The translations under genes and the position numbers were made by a program. Below the pieces are notes generated by a model that was given only the letters and a program-made list of their open reading frames with translations, was not told the DNA's origin and ran no database searches. This document shows, piece by piece, positions 1-8,423 of a stretch of DNA of 64,000 nucleotides. Numbering within the stretch: the first letter of the stretch is position 1; the number at the start of each line of letters is the position of its first letter. Source of the DNA: Pseudobdellovibrionaceae bacterium (GTDB lineage Bacteria; Bdellovibrionota; Bdellovibrionia; Bdellovibrionales; Bdellovibrionaceae); assembly GCA_016785955.1 (NCBI GenBank), contig JAEUWH010000026.1, positions 1 through 64,000 on the forward strand, in the 5' to 3' direction.

Positions 1-540
1 GGTGTCACTCACCGCCATGGCAATGGTCAGGGGTTTAAGTTTGGTGTGCTCTATAGATTCCATTTCATCAAACTGGATCTCTTTAAGAGTAAACGTAGTA
101 TTTAAGTGCTTAACTTTAGCCAGTTCAGAGAGCCAGAGGAATTTCCTATAAACCGTCCCAAAGCTGCACTTATGATTTAAGGCACACTTTCTCATAGAAA
201 CTCCGGAGGTGAGATCAAGGAATATTCGATGATTTAAATCTGGCCGCTTTTGTCTAAAGGTAGCTGACATTGAGCGCGTGGAAAAAGAGCGCCTACACGC
301 AAAGCAAAAGTATCTGGGGATGTAGGTTTTAGAGATACGGCGATAATAATAGCCCCGCTTTTTAAAGTGTGTTTTGCAACAATGGGGGCAGGAGTAGATC
401 CGCTGGGCTTCTTTAATGGGCATAAAATAACCAAGAGGCACACCTGAGACCAAGCTCTCATGAAATATACAGACACCGCGAAGAAAATTAGTTCGCCATC
501 CGAGCCATGCACTACCACTTGGTATTTGCTTTAGGTCCAC
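1..540 (-). CDS. Zinc-ribbon transposase-like protein, N-terminal part (runs off the window)
   Basis: Translating the reverse strand gives one open frame from a stop at 541-543 to the window edge. From about 408 it reads YSCPHCCKTHFKKRGYYYRR, then RYFCFACRRSFSTRS: two CxxC pairs of a zinc ribbon. A helix-turn-helix-like stretch (DLTSGVSMRKCALNH, SFGTVYRKF) follows, then IQFDEMESIEHTKLKPL, which resembles the first acidic block of IS1-type DDE transposases. The C-terminal catalytic part lies outside the window. The start is uncertain: GTG at 540 is the first codon after the stop, and ATG at 423 just before the zinc ribbon is the alternative. No terminal inverted repeat was found inside the window, so it could be a solo domesticated gene. 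Family assignment is from remembered motifs and is moderate. Confidence 0.6.
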   Translation of the reverse strand, partial: MDLKQIPSGSAWLGWRTNFLRGVCIFHESLVSGVPLGYFMPIKEAQRIYSCPHCCKTHFKKRGYYYRRISKTYIPRYFCFACRRSFSTRSMSATFRQKRPDLNHRIFLDLTSGVSMRKCALNHKCSFGTVYRKFLWLSELAKVKHLNTTFTLKEIQFDEMESIEHTKLKPLTIAMAVSDT

Positions 541-556
541 TCATGGTGGGCAGTTC

Positions 557-1780
557 CTATTTTTTAAAACTGTTAATAATCTGTAAGTTTTCGGCCGCCA
601 CGACATTGTTCGACGCCGACAACTTATCTATTTTCACAGGTTTCATTCGATTGATGAATGCCACCAACAACACGTCAGGCTTTGTTTCTACGCCAATTGA
701 GTTCAAAAAATCTCGGCTGTCTTTAGCCATTCGCAAATATAAATTCTGATCGGCAATCTGTCCCGAATTTAATTTAGAAAAGTCCAACTCCCATTTAGTC
801 ACCAAACCCCAGGCCGAGCGCATGTATCGAAAGGCTCCGTTTTGTTTAAAATGAAAATTTTTATCTAAGGCCGCGATCGCTAAAAAATTCCATCGCGCCT
901 GTAACAGTTTAATCGAAATGGGTTCGTTATTGATGACCTCTTTTAAGTAGCCAGGCACTTGATCTAATGACGTTTTTTTACTTTCCACGTCCGCCTTGGC
1001 TAACAGTCCTTTTTTAATGATTTTCAAAAAATTCATCTCTTCGATTTGAATGCCTTTAGCAGCCAGCAACGCGATATTTTCTTTTTGTTTGGGATTGTCT
1101 CGGTGAAGCGTGGCTGCGATGGAATTGAAAGAGGCTTCTTTATTGAACGCTTCGCCCAGTTCGGGATCGGCCATAGCAAAAACGCCCGGCTTGTAGTTAT
1201 ACAGTTCATAGATATCTTTATAAAATTGTTCGGCTGCACCCGACAACAAATCGTCCAAGCGTTGTTTTTTATTATCGATTCCAAATCCACGCCAGAAATA
1301 GAACTCGAACCCTGCAAGGTATTGACTGGCTTCTAAAAGTTTCTTTTCGTGCGATTTAGCCTGTATCAGGCCTTGAAAGGCAATTCGACGTAAATTCGAA
1401 GAGTCACCTTGCCTTAAGCCATCATAGGTCTCTTCGATTCCGGTTCCCACTCGTCTTTCTAGGCTATCCAACGTTCCATTCATACCGTCGACTTTTTTAT
1501 TAAAGGTATTAATATTGTCATTAACCTGGTTCATTTTGTCTTGCATTCCTTGAATGCTCTCGTTGACATCCTTGGTTTCTTTTTTCATGGCCTCGACATC
1601 GTCACCCATTTTTTGGGTATTTTTTTCCATACGGTCCGTAATTTCGACCATTTTTTCGGTATTTTTCTCCATGTTGCCGGTGCTTTTGTGCATATCTTTC
1701 AGCTCGTTACGCATGTCACACGCAACGATTGTTACCACAAAACCCATCAATAACGTTCTACTTAGGCCTATTAAAGTCAT
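557..1780 (-). CDS. Coiled-coil lipoprotein of unknown function
   Basis: A 407-aa protein with a short hydrophobic signal ending in IVACD, a lipobox, so it is probably lipidated at Cys21 and anchored to a membrane facing the periplasm. Residues about 25-120 are a long amphipathic coiled coil built on MEKNT/MEKNTQKM-like repeats, similar in style to receptor or adhesin stalks but without a transmembrane or signalling domain. The C-terminal 280 residues are a mixed helical region with no family I recognise. It is the only gene on this strand before the transposase-like gene, which begins 16 bases downstream. Function is unknown. Confidence 0.75.
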   Translation of the reverse strand: MTLIGLSRTLLMGFVVTIVACDMRNELKDMHKSTGNMEKNTEKMVEITDRMEKNTQKMGDDVEAMKKETKDVNESIQGMQDKMNQVNDNINTFNKKVDGMNGTLDSLERRVGTGIEETYDGLRQGDSSNLRRIAFQGLIQAKSHEKKLLEASQYLAGFEFYFWRGFGIDNKKQRLDDLLSGAAEQFYKDIYELYNYKPGVFAMADPELGEAFNKEASFNSIAATLHRDNPKQKENIALLAAKGIQIEEMNFLKIIKKGLLAKADVESKKTSLDQVPGYLKEVINNEPISIKLLQARWNFLAIAALDKNFHFKQNGAFRYMRSAWGLVTKWELDFSKLNSGQIADQNLYLRMAKDSRDFLNSIGVETKPDVLLVAFINRMKPVKIDKLSASNNVVAAENLQIINSFKK

Positions 1781-1881
1781 AAAATTCCCATCTTTGTCGA
1801 AACGTTTAAAGTGTCGACAGGAAAACAGCGGTTAGGCAATTTTGCTGCGTTTTAAAACCAACCAAATCGCATTCAGATCAT

Positions 1882-1936
1882 TTCCAATCCTCTGCCAATC
1901 CTTTGCCATTTCTCTGCCATTTTTTTGCTAATTGTT
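1882..1936. repeat. 11-bp imperfect tandem repeat in the valS upstream region
   Basis: Five consecutive 11-base units start at 1882, 1893, 1904, 1915 and 1926: TTCCAATCCTC, TGCCAATCCTT, TGCCATTTCTC, TGCCATTTTTT and TGCTAATTGTT. A weaker sixth unit follows at 1937. The spacing is close to one DNA helical turn, so the TGCCA blocks face one side of the helix. The rest of the 315-base gap (1781-2095) is AT-rich, and no gene or clear promoter was found in it. Confidence 0.6.
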
Positions 1937-2095
1937 TTCAAACGAATTGAATCAAATTCTTGCCTAAAAAATGCCAGAAAACTGACAAAGCCTGGCTGAA
2001 AGTATCGGTCTATTTTGTTTTGCGTTAGGTCATTCTATGGACTCAACTTTTCAATAAGTTGAATAAAGCCAAGTACTTATGTTAGCCTTTTGGGT

Positions 2096-4792
2096 ATGAC
2101 TTCAAATACTCATCAAAATGAATTGTCCGATCGCTATCACCCCAACGAAGTGGAATCAAAAATATACACATGGTGGGAGTCCAGCGGTCACTTTAAATCT
2201 TTGGATCAATCACACAAGCCTCCGTTCAGCATCATTCTTCCGCCACCGAACGTCACCGGCTTTTTGCACATGGGACATGCCTTGGATCATACGATTCAGG
2301 ATTTGCTTATCCGTTGGAAGCGCATGCAAGGTTTTAACGTCATGTGGTTGCCAGGCACAGATCACGCCGGTATTGCCACCCAAACTGTTGTCGAAAAAGA
2401 ATTGAAAAAACAAAACATCACTCGTCATCAGCTTGGTCGAGAAAAATTTGTAGAGAAAATTTGGGAATGGAAAAATTTGTACGGCGATCGCATTTACAAT
2501 CAAATGCGCCGTTTGGGTGATTCCTGCGATTGGGAACGCGCGACGTTTACTTTGGATGATAATGTTTCCAAAGCCGTCAATAAAGTTTTCGTTCACTTGT
2601 ACAAAAAAGGTTGGATATATCGCGGTCAACGCCTGGTGAACTGGAGCGGCCCCCTAGAAACGGCGATATCTGACTTAGAAGTAGAGCACAAGCAAATCAA
2701 AGGCACGTTATATCATATTCAGTATCCCATCGAGGGCAGCACCGAGGTTTTAACAATTGCCACAACTCGTCCTGAAACCATGTTGGGGGATACAGCTGTG
2801 TGCGTTCATCCTGATGATGATCGTTACAAGCATTTGATTGGAAAAAAAGCCATTCTTCCCATACTCAATCGATCTATTCCCATCATCGCTGATACCTATG
2901 TGGACAAAGACTTTGGCTCGGGCGTTGTGAAAATCACTCCGGCACATGATTTCAACGATTATAAAATTGGTGTTAAGCATAAGCTTGAGTTCATCAACAT
3001 TTTGGATAAGAAAACGGAGCTTAATGAAAATGCGGGGCCTTACAAAGGACTCAAAGTTCAAGAAGCGCGTAAACAAATTGTCGAGAAATTGAAGCAAATG
3101 AATTTAATGGCTAAAGAAGAACCACACATTCATTCTGTGGGTCACTGTTCACGCTCGGGCGCGGTGGTCGAACCGTTCTTGTCGGAACAATGGTTCGTAA
3201 AGGCTGAAAATTTGGCAACACCAGCCAAGCGCGTGGTGGAAAGTGGAACCATTCGATTTGAGCCCGAGAGTTGGACAAAGGTTTATCTGCACTGGATGAA
3301 CATCATCGAAGACTGGTGCATTTCTCGTCAATTGTGGTGGGGCCACCGCATTCCCGCATGGACCTGCCAAGATTGTGGAACAATCACCGTCAGCGAGACG
3401 ACCCCCAGTGCCTGCGAAAAATGTGGTAAACAAAATCTGCATCGGGACGAAGATGTTCTCGATACTTGGTTTAGCTCGGCATTGTGGCCATTTTCCACCA
3501 TGGGCTGGCCGAATGAAACCGAAACTCAAAAAACATTTTATCCCACCACTTACTTAGTTACGGGCCACGATATTATTTTCTTTTGGGTAGCTCGGATGAT
3601 TATGATGGGTCTTGAATTCAAGCGCGATGTTCCGTTTCGTACCGTGTACATTCATGGACTTGTGCGCGATGCCCAAGGCCAGAAGATGTCGAAGAGCTTG
3701 GGAAATTCAATAGATCCGGTTGAGATGATTGAAAAATATGGCGCCGATGCCCTGCGCTTTACGTTCCTGGCACATTTATTTTCAGGTCGAGATTTAAAAT
3801 TTTCAGAGCAACGCCTAGAGGGCTACCGAAATTTCATGAATAAAATTTGGAATGCGTCTCGCTATGCTTTGACTCATTTAAAAGATTTTGAGGTCCCTGC
3901 GGAAAAAGAAAAGGCCCTGCCGCAAAAACCCTACATGAGTTTATTCGATCAATGGATCTTGGTAAAACTTGGTCTTTTGGAAAAAACGATTGAAGAATCT
4001 TTGGAAAAAGAGAATTTTTCAGACGCGGCTACCAGTTTGTATCAATTCATTTGGAACGAGTTCTGCGATTGGTACATCGAATTTTCAAAGCCAATATTGA
4101 CGGGCAATCGGGCGAATGAAAGAAAAGCAACTCAGCTGGTCATGGCGCAAGTGATGAATCGATTTATTCGTTTGTTGCATCCGTTCTGCCCATTTATTAC
4201 AGAAGAAATATATCAAAAACTGCCGATTCGTGGACAGGCATGCATTATTGATCAATATCCTAATCGCCGTGCTGATCGCCCGTTATTGGAGTTCGGTTCG
4301 GAAGCGGTTTCTCAAGAGGTCGATTTTATCAAAGAAGTTATTTCTTCCATCAGAAACATTCGTGGTGAGAACAGAATTTCCCCTGCCGATATTTTGAAAG
4401 TCCGTATTGGGATTAATGATGATCGCACACAGAAAATCGTCGGTGAAAACAAGACCATCATTGAAACACTAGCGCGCGTAGAAATCGCGCAAATTGGCTC
4501 TGAAGGGAATTTATCAAAATGCGCCGTGAATTCGATTGCGATTTTTGGTTTGCAAGCCAAGGTTGTTATCCCTCTTGAAGGCATCGTCGATTTGGACGAA
4601 GAAATAAAGCGCATCCAAAAACTGGTAGAGAAACTGCAAAAAGATATTGGTGTACTTAACGGCAAATTGAATAATGAAAAATTCCTTGCGAATGCGGAGG
4701 AAGACGTCATCAAAGCCGATCGAGAGCTTTTAGAGCAATCTAAAGTTCGCATTGTTGCCTTACAAGAATCGCTTATCCGGTTCCAAACATAA
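2096..4792 (+). CDS. valS: Valyl-tRNA synthetase
   Basis: A class I aminoacyl-tRNA synthetase that charges tRNA-Val and edits mischarged threonine. It has the HIGH-type motif HMGH near residues 58-61, the CP1 editing-domain motif TTRPETMLGDTAV, the tryptophan-rich SRQLWWGHRIPAW segment, a two-CxxC zinc knuckle (CQDCG, CEKCG), the KMSKS motif in GQKMSKSLGNS, and a C-terminal charged coiled-coil arm typical of bacterial ValS. At 898 aa the length is normal. ATG at 2096 is preferred; a TTG two codons upstream is also in frame. Neither has a strong Shine-Dalgarno. The doxX-like gene follows after 14 bases, so the two may be co-transcribed. Confidence 0.97.
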   Translation: MTSNTHQNELSDRYHPNEVESKIYTWWESSGHFKSLDQSHKPPFSIILPPPNVTGFLHMGHALDHTIQDLLIRWKRMQGFNVMWLPGTDHAGIATQTVVEKELKKQNITRHQLGREKFVEKIWEWKNLYGDRIYNQMRRLGDSCDWERATFTLDDNVSKAVNKVFVHLYKKGWIYRGQRLVNWSGPLETAISDLEVEHKQIKGTLYHIQYPIEGSTEVLTIATTRPETMLGDTAVCVHPDDDRYKHLIGKKAILPILNRSIPIIADTYVDKDFGSGVVKITPAHDFNDYKIGVKHKLEFINILDKKTELNENAGPYKGLKVQEARKQIVEKLKQMNLMAKEEPHIHSVGHCSRSGAVVEPFLSEQWFVKAENLATPAKRVVESGTIRFEPESWTKVYLHWMNIIEDWCISRQLWWGHRIPAWTCQDCGTITVSETTPSACEKCGKQNLHRDEDVLDTWFSSALWPFSTMGWPNETETQKTFYPTTYLVTGHDIIFFWVARMIMMGLEFKRDVPFRTVYIHGLVRDAQGQKMSKSLGNSIDPVEMIEKYGADALRFTFLAHLFSGRDLKFSEQRLEGYRNFMNKIWNASRYALTHLKDFEVPAEKEKALPQKPYMSLFDQWILVKLGLLEKTIEESLEKENFSDAATSLYQFIWNEFCDWYIEFSKPILTGNRANERKATQLVMAQVMNRFIRLLHPFCPFITEEIYQKLPIRGQACIIDQYPNRRADRPLLEFGSEAVSQEVDFIKEVISSIRNIRGENRISPADILKVRIGINDDRTQKIVGENKTIIETLARVEIAQIGSEGNLSKCAVNSIAIFGLQAKVVIPLEGIVDLDEEIKRIQKLVEKLQKDIGVLNGKLNNEKFLANAEEDVIKADRELLEQSKVRIVALQESLIRFQT

Positions 4793-4806
4793 ACTTAGGA
4801 GTGAAT

Positions 4807-5220
4807 ATGAAAATACTGTCGTCTCAAAATGCAAATCCTACTTTGGATTCTTTAGCTGTTGCCGTGTTACGTGTATTCGTCGGTCTGACGATGGCATTCA
4901 GTCACGGCCTTGGCAAAGTTCCACCACCCGAGCAATTGATCGGCGGTCTTGAGTCAATGGGTTTTCCTATGCCCGTTTTTTTCGCTTGGTGTGCGGGACT
5001 AGCAGAGTTTGCGGGCGGCTTGTTGCTGGCTTTAGGCTTACTCACCCGCCCCTCGGCCCTGTTCATGGCGATTACGATGGCGGTCGCCGCATTCGTTGCG
5101 CACGCGGCGGACCCATTTCAGAAAAAAGAAATGGCACTCTTGTACCTTTTTATTTCGTTGTTTTTCTTTATTTACGGCGCAGGTAAATGGTCTTTGGATG
5201 CTAAGCTATTAAAGAAATAG
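4807..5220 (+). CDS. DoxX-family membrane protein
   Basis: A 137-aa inner-membrane protein with four predicted hydrophobic segments. The first carries the family pattern AVAVLRVFVGLTMAFSHGLG, followed by GLAEFAGGLLLALGLLTRP, which is typical of DoxX/DoxD proteins. These have been linked to thiol or oxidative stress systems, but the exact activity is unsettled. The start is ATG at 4807, with AGGAG five bases upstream; the upstream in-frame GTG overlaps that site and is unlikely. A hairpin at 5274-5300 probably ends the transcript. Confidence 0.85.
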   Translation: MKILSSQNANPTLDSLAVAVLRVFVGLTMAFSHGLGKVPPPEQLIGGLESMGFPMPVFFAWCAGLAEFAGGLLLALGLLTRPSALFMAITMAVAAFVAHAADPFQKKEMALLYLFISLFFFIYGAGKWSLDAKLLKK

Positions 5221-5273
5221 TCCGATTTCGGTCAAGCGGCGGATCTAAGAACCAAACGATAGCCCTCCGACAC

Positions 5274-5300
5274 AGGCGCTGTTTTTTCATAGCGCCTTTT
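5274..5300 (+). terminator. Hairpin terminator after the doxX-like gene
   Basis: AGGCGCT and AGCGCCT form a 7-bp stem around a 10-base loop (5274-5280 with 5291-5297), followed by a short T run. It ends one base before the ATG of the next small gene at 5302, so it may also act as an attenuator or mask that gene's ribosome site. Confidence 0.6.
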
Positions 5301-5301
5301 C

Positions 5302-5565
5302 ATGACTAAATATATTTTTTACGTTTTTGTACTGCTTACCCTGAACCAACTTCCAGCCGCGGCACGTTCAGCCATCACCGCTGAAGATCTACAGAAAAAA
5401 ATGAAATCAGAAGCGTTACTCGGTATCACCGAAATTATCACGAGTCTAAAAGACGCCCAGAAAAAAGTTCAGCGGGACCCTCGCGTTAAAAAATCGGACA
5501 TTTTAAAACTGAAACAAATGGAAAACTCACTCATAGAACAGCGAGAGTACGTAAAAAATCTCTGA
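5302..5565 (+). CDS. Small secreted helical protein
   Basis: An 87-aa protein with a clear signal peptide (hydrophobic YIFYVFVLLTLN, then PAAARSA) and a lysine/glutamate-rich helical mature part of about 65 residues that is likely periplasmic. No family was recognised. The ATG at 5302 has no Shine-Dalgarno because a hairpin occupies the usual place, so translation may be weak, coupled or leaderless. It could instead be a chance frame, but the signal peptide and amphipathic helices argue for a real gene. Confidence 0.55.
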   Translation: MTKYIFYVFVLLTLNQLPAAARSAITAEDLQKKMKSEALLGITEIITSLKDAQKKVQRDPRVKKSDILKLKQMENSLIEQREYVKNL

Positions 5566-5610
5566 ACCATATTTCATCGCATTTAATTATGGTCGAGTGA
5601 CGATTTGTCG

Positions 5611-6354
5611 CTAGAAGCACTGACAGCGAAATGTTTTTTGCCCGTACTCGCCACACTTCAAAGATTTTCCAGCGCGAATAATTTCACTGGTCATAATTCG
5701 ACCGTTTTTCTCGACATAGTTTATCTCTTCGCCGTTTTGAAAGAACACGCGTTCGCTGTGTTCGCGAACCACGACTTCACCTTCTTTTTCTAGGGATGCG
5801 ATAAAGGTTTCTGAAGGATTCACAGCTTGTTCGGGGGTCAGATCCAGTGGCAACATAGCTTTATCCGCAATTTGAAAGTATTTTACTTTTTTAACGATAT
5901 CATCATCTTCATAAACAGTTTCAATTCGGATTAAACGACGAGTTCCATCAGGTAGTTGAATCTCGGTTGCGTTCCAATCTTCTGAACGAATCACCGGCTC
6001 GCCTAATTCTGATTGAACTGAATCCAAAATTGAAGACAAGTTAGGCTCCGGATTATTTTCGGCGACACTGTTCTTAATTTCCGTGCATTCCGAAAGTTTT
6101 CCTAACATAAACGTCATATTTTCCCGAGCTAACATTTGATCACTGAGGGTCGGCGCAGATGACGTTACTGGCACCGCAGGTGTCGTTGAACTCTGTGGCG
6201 CGATTTGAGGATCTTCTTTACGAACTTCTCGAACTGCAAGTACTTCATCATTTGTCGGCGTTATGCGCAGATCTGCATTATCGCTTGAAGAGTCTGGCTT
6301 CAAAACGAAATACAAAGAAACTGCGGCGATAATGATTAAAAGATAAAATCTCAA
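5611..6354 (-). CDS. Membrane-anchored protein of unknown function
   Basis: A 247-aa protein with a single N-terminal transmembrane segment (FYLLIIIAAVSLYFVL) and a periplasmic part that starts with a Ser/Pro/Thr-rich linker (about residues 22-75). A folded domain rich in beta-like segments follows. The C-terminus ends LKCGEYGQKTFRCQCF, with three cysteines in the last 14 residues; together with Cys near residue 92 these could form disulfides. No known family was recognised. It starts 31 bases downstream of the oxygenase gene on the same strand, so the two may share a transcript. Confidence 0.7.
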   Translation of the reverse strand: MRFYLLIIIAAVSLYFVLKPDSSSDNADLRITPTNDEVLAVREVRKEDPQIAPQSSTTPAVPVTSSAPTLSDQMLARENMTFMLGKLSECTEIKNSVAENNPEPNLSSILDSVQSELGEPVIRSEDWNATEIQLPDGTRRLIRIETVYEDDDIVKKVKYFQIADKAMLPLDLTPEQAVNPSETFIASLEKEGEVVVREHSERVFFQNGEEINYVEKNGRIMTSEIIRAGKSLKCGEYGQKTFRCQCF

Positions 6355-6385
6355 CGTTGTGTGCCCCCAGGGTTCCCCAACCCTT

Positions 6386-7369
6386 TTATGTTTTTGGAAT
6401 CAAACCAATTTCAATCAATCGCTGAGTTAAAAAATCACCGGCCGTAATGGGTGGGTATTTGGCGTTGTCACCCTGACACGACTGCAAACACGCTAAACTG
6501 GCTTCTGGACGTGGATGCATAAAAAACGGCATTGAATAACGACTTTTGAAGCGCCCTTCTTCTGTATTGACGACTTGGTGAGTGGTGGACGGTATTACGT
6601 CATTTGTTAAACGAGCCAACATATCCCCTGCATCAACAATCAATGTGTTGTTCTCGCTGACAATATCTAACCACTCGCCATTGCGATCTTTTAATTGTAG
6701 TCCCGAGGCGGTCGCCGCCGGTAACAAAGTAATGAAATTAATATCTTCATGAGGAGCGGCACGCAAGCAACGTGGATCGACACCGTCCGGAATGGGCGGG
6801 TAATGAAGAAGTCGCAAGATGGAAACTCCGCCCGTCACCATTTTCGAAAAAAAATCTTTTTCAACGTGCAGAGGACCCGTTAAAGCTTCCATCATGATCA
6901 TACCCGCTTTTTCAAGATCGGCATAAAGTTGAGAAAAAATTAATTTAAATTCAGGCATCTCGGTCGGCCAAATATTTTTTTCGGTTTCGGTCTCGCGACC
7001 CACATGATAGAATTCTTTTAAGTCCATCACACTGGCGTCTTTTGCATGCTCTTTTCCGAATGGAGTATAGCCTTTTTGGCCACCTACTTTAGGAGAAACA
7101 TATTTGCGTTTTGTTTCTGTAGGTAGTTTATAAAACGCCTCGAGAATTTCATAAGCTCGCGTGATCAGTTCTGCGCGGACCGGATGGTCCTTTAAGATAA
7201 TAAAGCCGTAGTCTTTGATCCCATTAAATAAACCCAAAATAAATTGATTTTTTTGTTCCTCACTGCCGTGTGTGTAATCACGTAAACTCAGCGTCGGTAC
7301 TCGGCGAATCGTTTCTTTGGGTTGCGTGGACGTACTTTTGAATTCATTCGGTTGTGTTTGCAAAGACAT
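6386..7369 (-). CDS. 2-oxoglutarate/Fe(II)-dependent oxygenase (isopenicillin N synthase-like)
   Basis: A 327-aa cytoplasmic oxidoreductase of the IPNS/2OG-Fe(II) superfamily. The iron-binding triad is visible as H207-x-D209 (PHEDINF) and H264 (STTHQVV). The 2-oxoglutarate-binding RxS motif is R277-Y-S279. The N-terminal DIOX_N part (VPTLSLRDY, YGFIILKDHPV) is also typical. The start is the ATG at 7369, with AGGGG upstream; an in-frame codon 18 residues earlier has no such site. The substrate cannot be told from sequence; bacterial relatives act on small molecules and ethylene-forming or flavonoid-like substrates. It is separated by 72 bases from trmO, which is upstream on the same strand. 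Confidence 0.88.
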   Translation of the reverse strand: MSLQTQPNEFKSTSTQPKETIRRVPTLSLRDYTHGSEEQKNQFILGLFNGIKDYGFIILKDHPVRAELITRAYEILEAFYKLPTETKRKYVSPKVGGQKGYTPFGKEHAKDASVMDLKEFYHVGRETETEKNIWPTEMPEFKLIFSQLYADLEKAGMIMMEALTGPLHVEKDFFSKMVTGGVSILRLLHYPPIPDGVDPRCLRAAPHEDINFITLLPAATASGLQLKDRNGEWLDIVSENNTLIVDAGDMLARLTNDVIPSTTHQVVNTEEGRFKSRYSMPFFMHPRPEASLACLQSCQGDNAKYPPITAGDFLTQRLIEIGLIPKT

Positions 7370-7441
7370 AAGACCCCTTATTTTTATAACGCATACTATA
7401 AAATGTGCTGGCGAAATACGCAATAGGATGGGAAAAATTTA

Positions 7442-8230
7442 TTAAAGATCAATTATATCGATAATTTGAATTTGATCTTTGGAAATAAATTCAAAATGAA
7501 CATCGTACTGAATCAATCGGACCGCGTGGGTTTGTCGATAAGGAGAATTTTTTTCCTGCTCGTAGCCTTTATAAACAGTCGGCCGAGGATCCAGCTTTAG
7601 AGTTCGGGTGACTAAATCTTGAAACTGGTATTGAGGATACTTGGCTTCGATAAACGCCAGTTTTGATTTTATGTTTGCAGGAAAAATCACCTCAATATGA
7701 GTATCCGCCTTAGCCTGTGTGGCTTGCTTAGTTTGTTGATCCTGCTCGTCCTGTTTATCCTGTTTATCCCGCTTATCTTGCCTATCCTGGGCCCAGCCAG
7801 AAACGGCGGAGGGGACAGCTTCAATGAAACTGAGGTACGGTTTGATATCAAAAACGGGGGTTTCGTTGATGATGTCTATGCCTGAAATATAAATATACGG
7901 CGATTCGATTCGATCCAATTTCACCAAGGATAGTCCCACAGGATTTGGTCGATGGGGCGAGCGCGTCGCAAACACACCCATTTTGCCGCCACCCATCCGG
8001 GGTGGGTGAACCTTTGCGTGAAAATGGGCGACTTGATTTTGATGAAAATGAAAGAGCACCCAAATATGAGAAAACGCTTCCAACCCTTGCAAAGAGTCGG
8101 CGGGTTGCCATTCGGGAAAAATACGAATGCGTCCAAAAGATGTTGGCACCAAACCCGGCTGCCGAGGGGTCCCAAACTTATCTAGGTAACAGGATTCTAA
8201 GACGCCAATCGGCTGAAGAGTCAGACTCAT
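7442..8230 (-). CDS. trmO: tRNA (adenine(37)-N6)-methyltransferase TrmO/TsaA family
   Basis: A SAM-dependent methyltransferase that in E. coli makes m6t6A37 in tRNA-Thr. Family blocks are visible: LQPIGVLESCY, TSFGRIRIFPEW, HIWVLFHFH, HPPRMGGGKMGVFATRSPHR, PNPVGLSLVKL, and ISGIDIINETPVFDIKPYL. The C-terminal domain includes a LDPRPTVYKGYEQEK segment. At 262 aa it is longer than the E. coli protein, because a highly charged low-complexity insert (QDK repeats, about residues 147-170) separates the two domains. The start ATG at 8230 is the first in frame. Confidence 0.9.
   Translation of the reverse strand: MSLTLQPIGVLESCYLDKFGTPRQPGLVPTSFGRIRIFPEWQPADSLQGLEAFSHIWVLFHFHQNQVAHFHAKVHPPRMGGGKMGVFATRSPHRPNPVGLSLVKLDRIESPYIYISGIDIINETPVFDIKPYLSFIEAVPSAVSGWAQDRQDKRDKQDKQDEQDQQTKQATQAKADTHIEVIFPANIKSKLAFIEAKYPQYQFQDLVTRTLKLDPRPTVYKGYEQEKNSPYRQTHAVRLIQYDVHFEFISKDQIQIIDIIDL
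7735..7790 (-). repeat. In-frame 9-bp tandem repeat in trmO
   Basis: On the reverse strand the unit CAGGATAAA (Gln-Asp-Lys) and variants recur about five to six times, giving the peptide RQDKRDKQDKQDEQDQQ. The unit is a multiple of three, so copy-number change would keep the reading frame. Confidence 0.7.
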
Positions 8231-8350
8231 AGCGGATTTCTAAAGCTGTTGGACTGATTAGTCTATATTAATTCTGAACACATCTGTAATAATTTGAGTG
8301 TTGTCCTTACTAACCCGCTTTAGGTGACTCGCTGTAAACACGAACCCCTC

Positions 8351-8390
8351 AAAAAAAAGACGGGTGATTTAAAATGACCCGTCTTTACTA
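8351..8390. terminator. Terminator downstream of the Crp/Fnr-type gene
   Basis: AAAGACGGGT and ACCCGTCTTT form a perfect 10-bp stem with an 11-base AT-rich loop. An A run on one side (T run for the minus strand) makes it a factor-independent terminator for the minus-strand regulator gene that ends at 8424. Confidence 0.8.
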
Positions 8391-8423
8391 TTCAATTGTA
8401 ATGTTCATACGCGTGTCGGTTGC

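Noticed and set aside
234-518. 94-aa minus-strand frame at the left edge
   Set aside because: It is out of phase with the zinc-ribbon transposase frame, whose CxxC, helix-turn-helix and FDEME motifs show the true reading.
2090-2095. TTG start for valS two codons before the chosen ATG
   Set aside because: Neither codon has a strong ribosome site; the ATG is the more usual choice and gives normal length.
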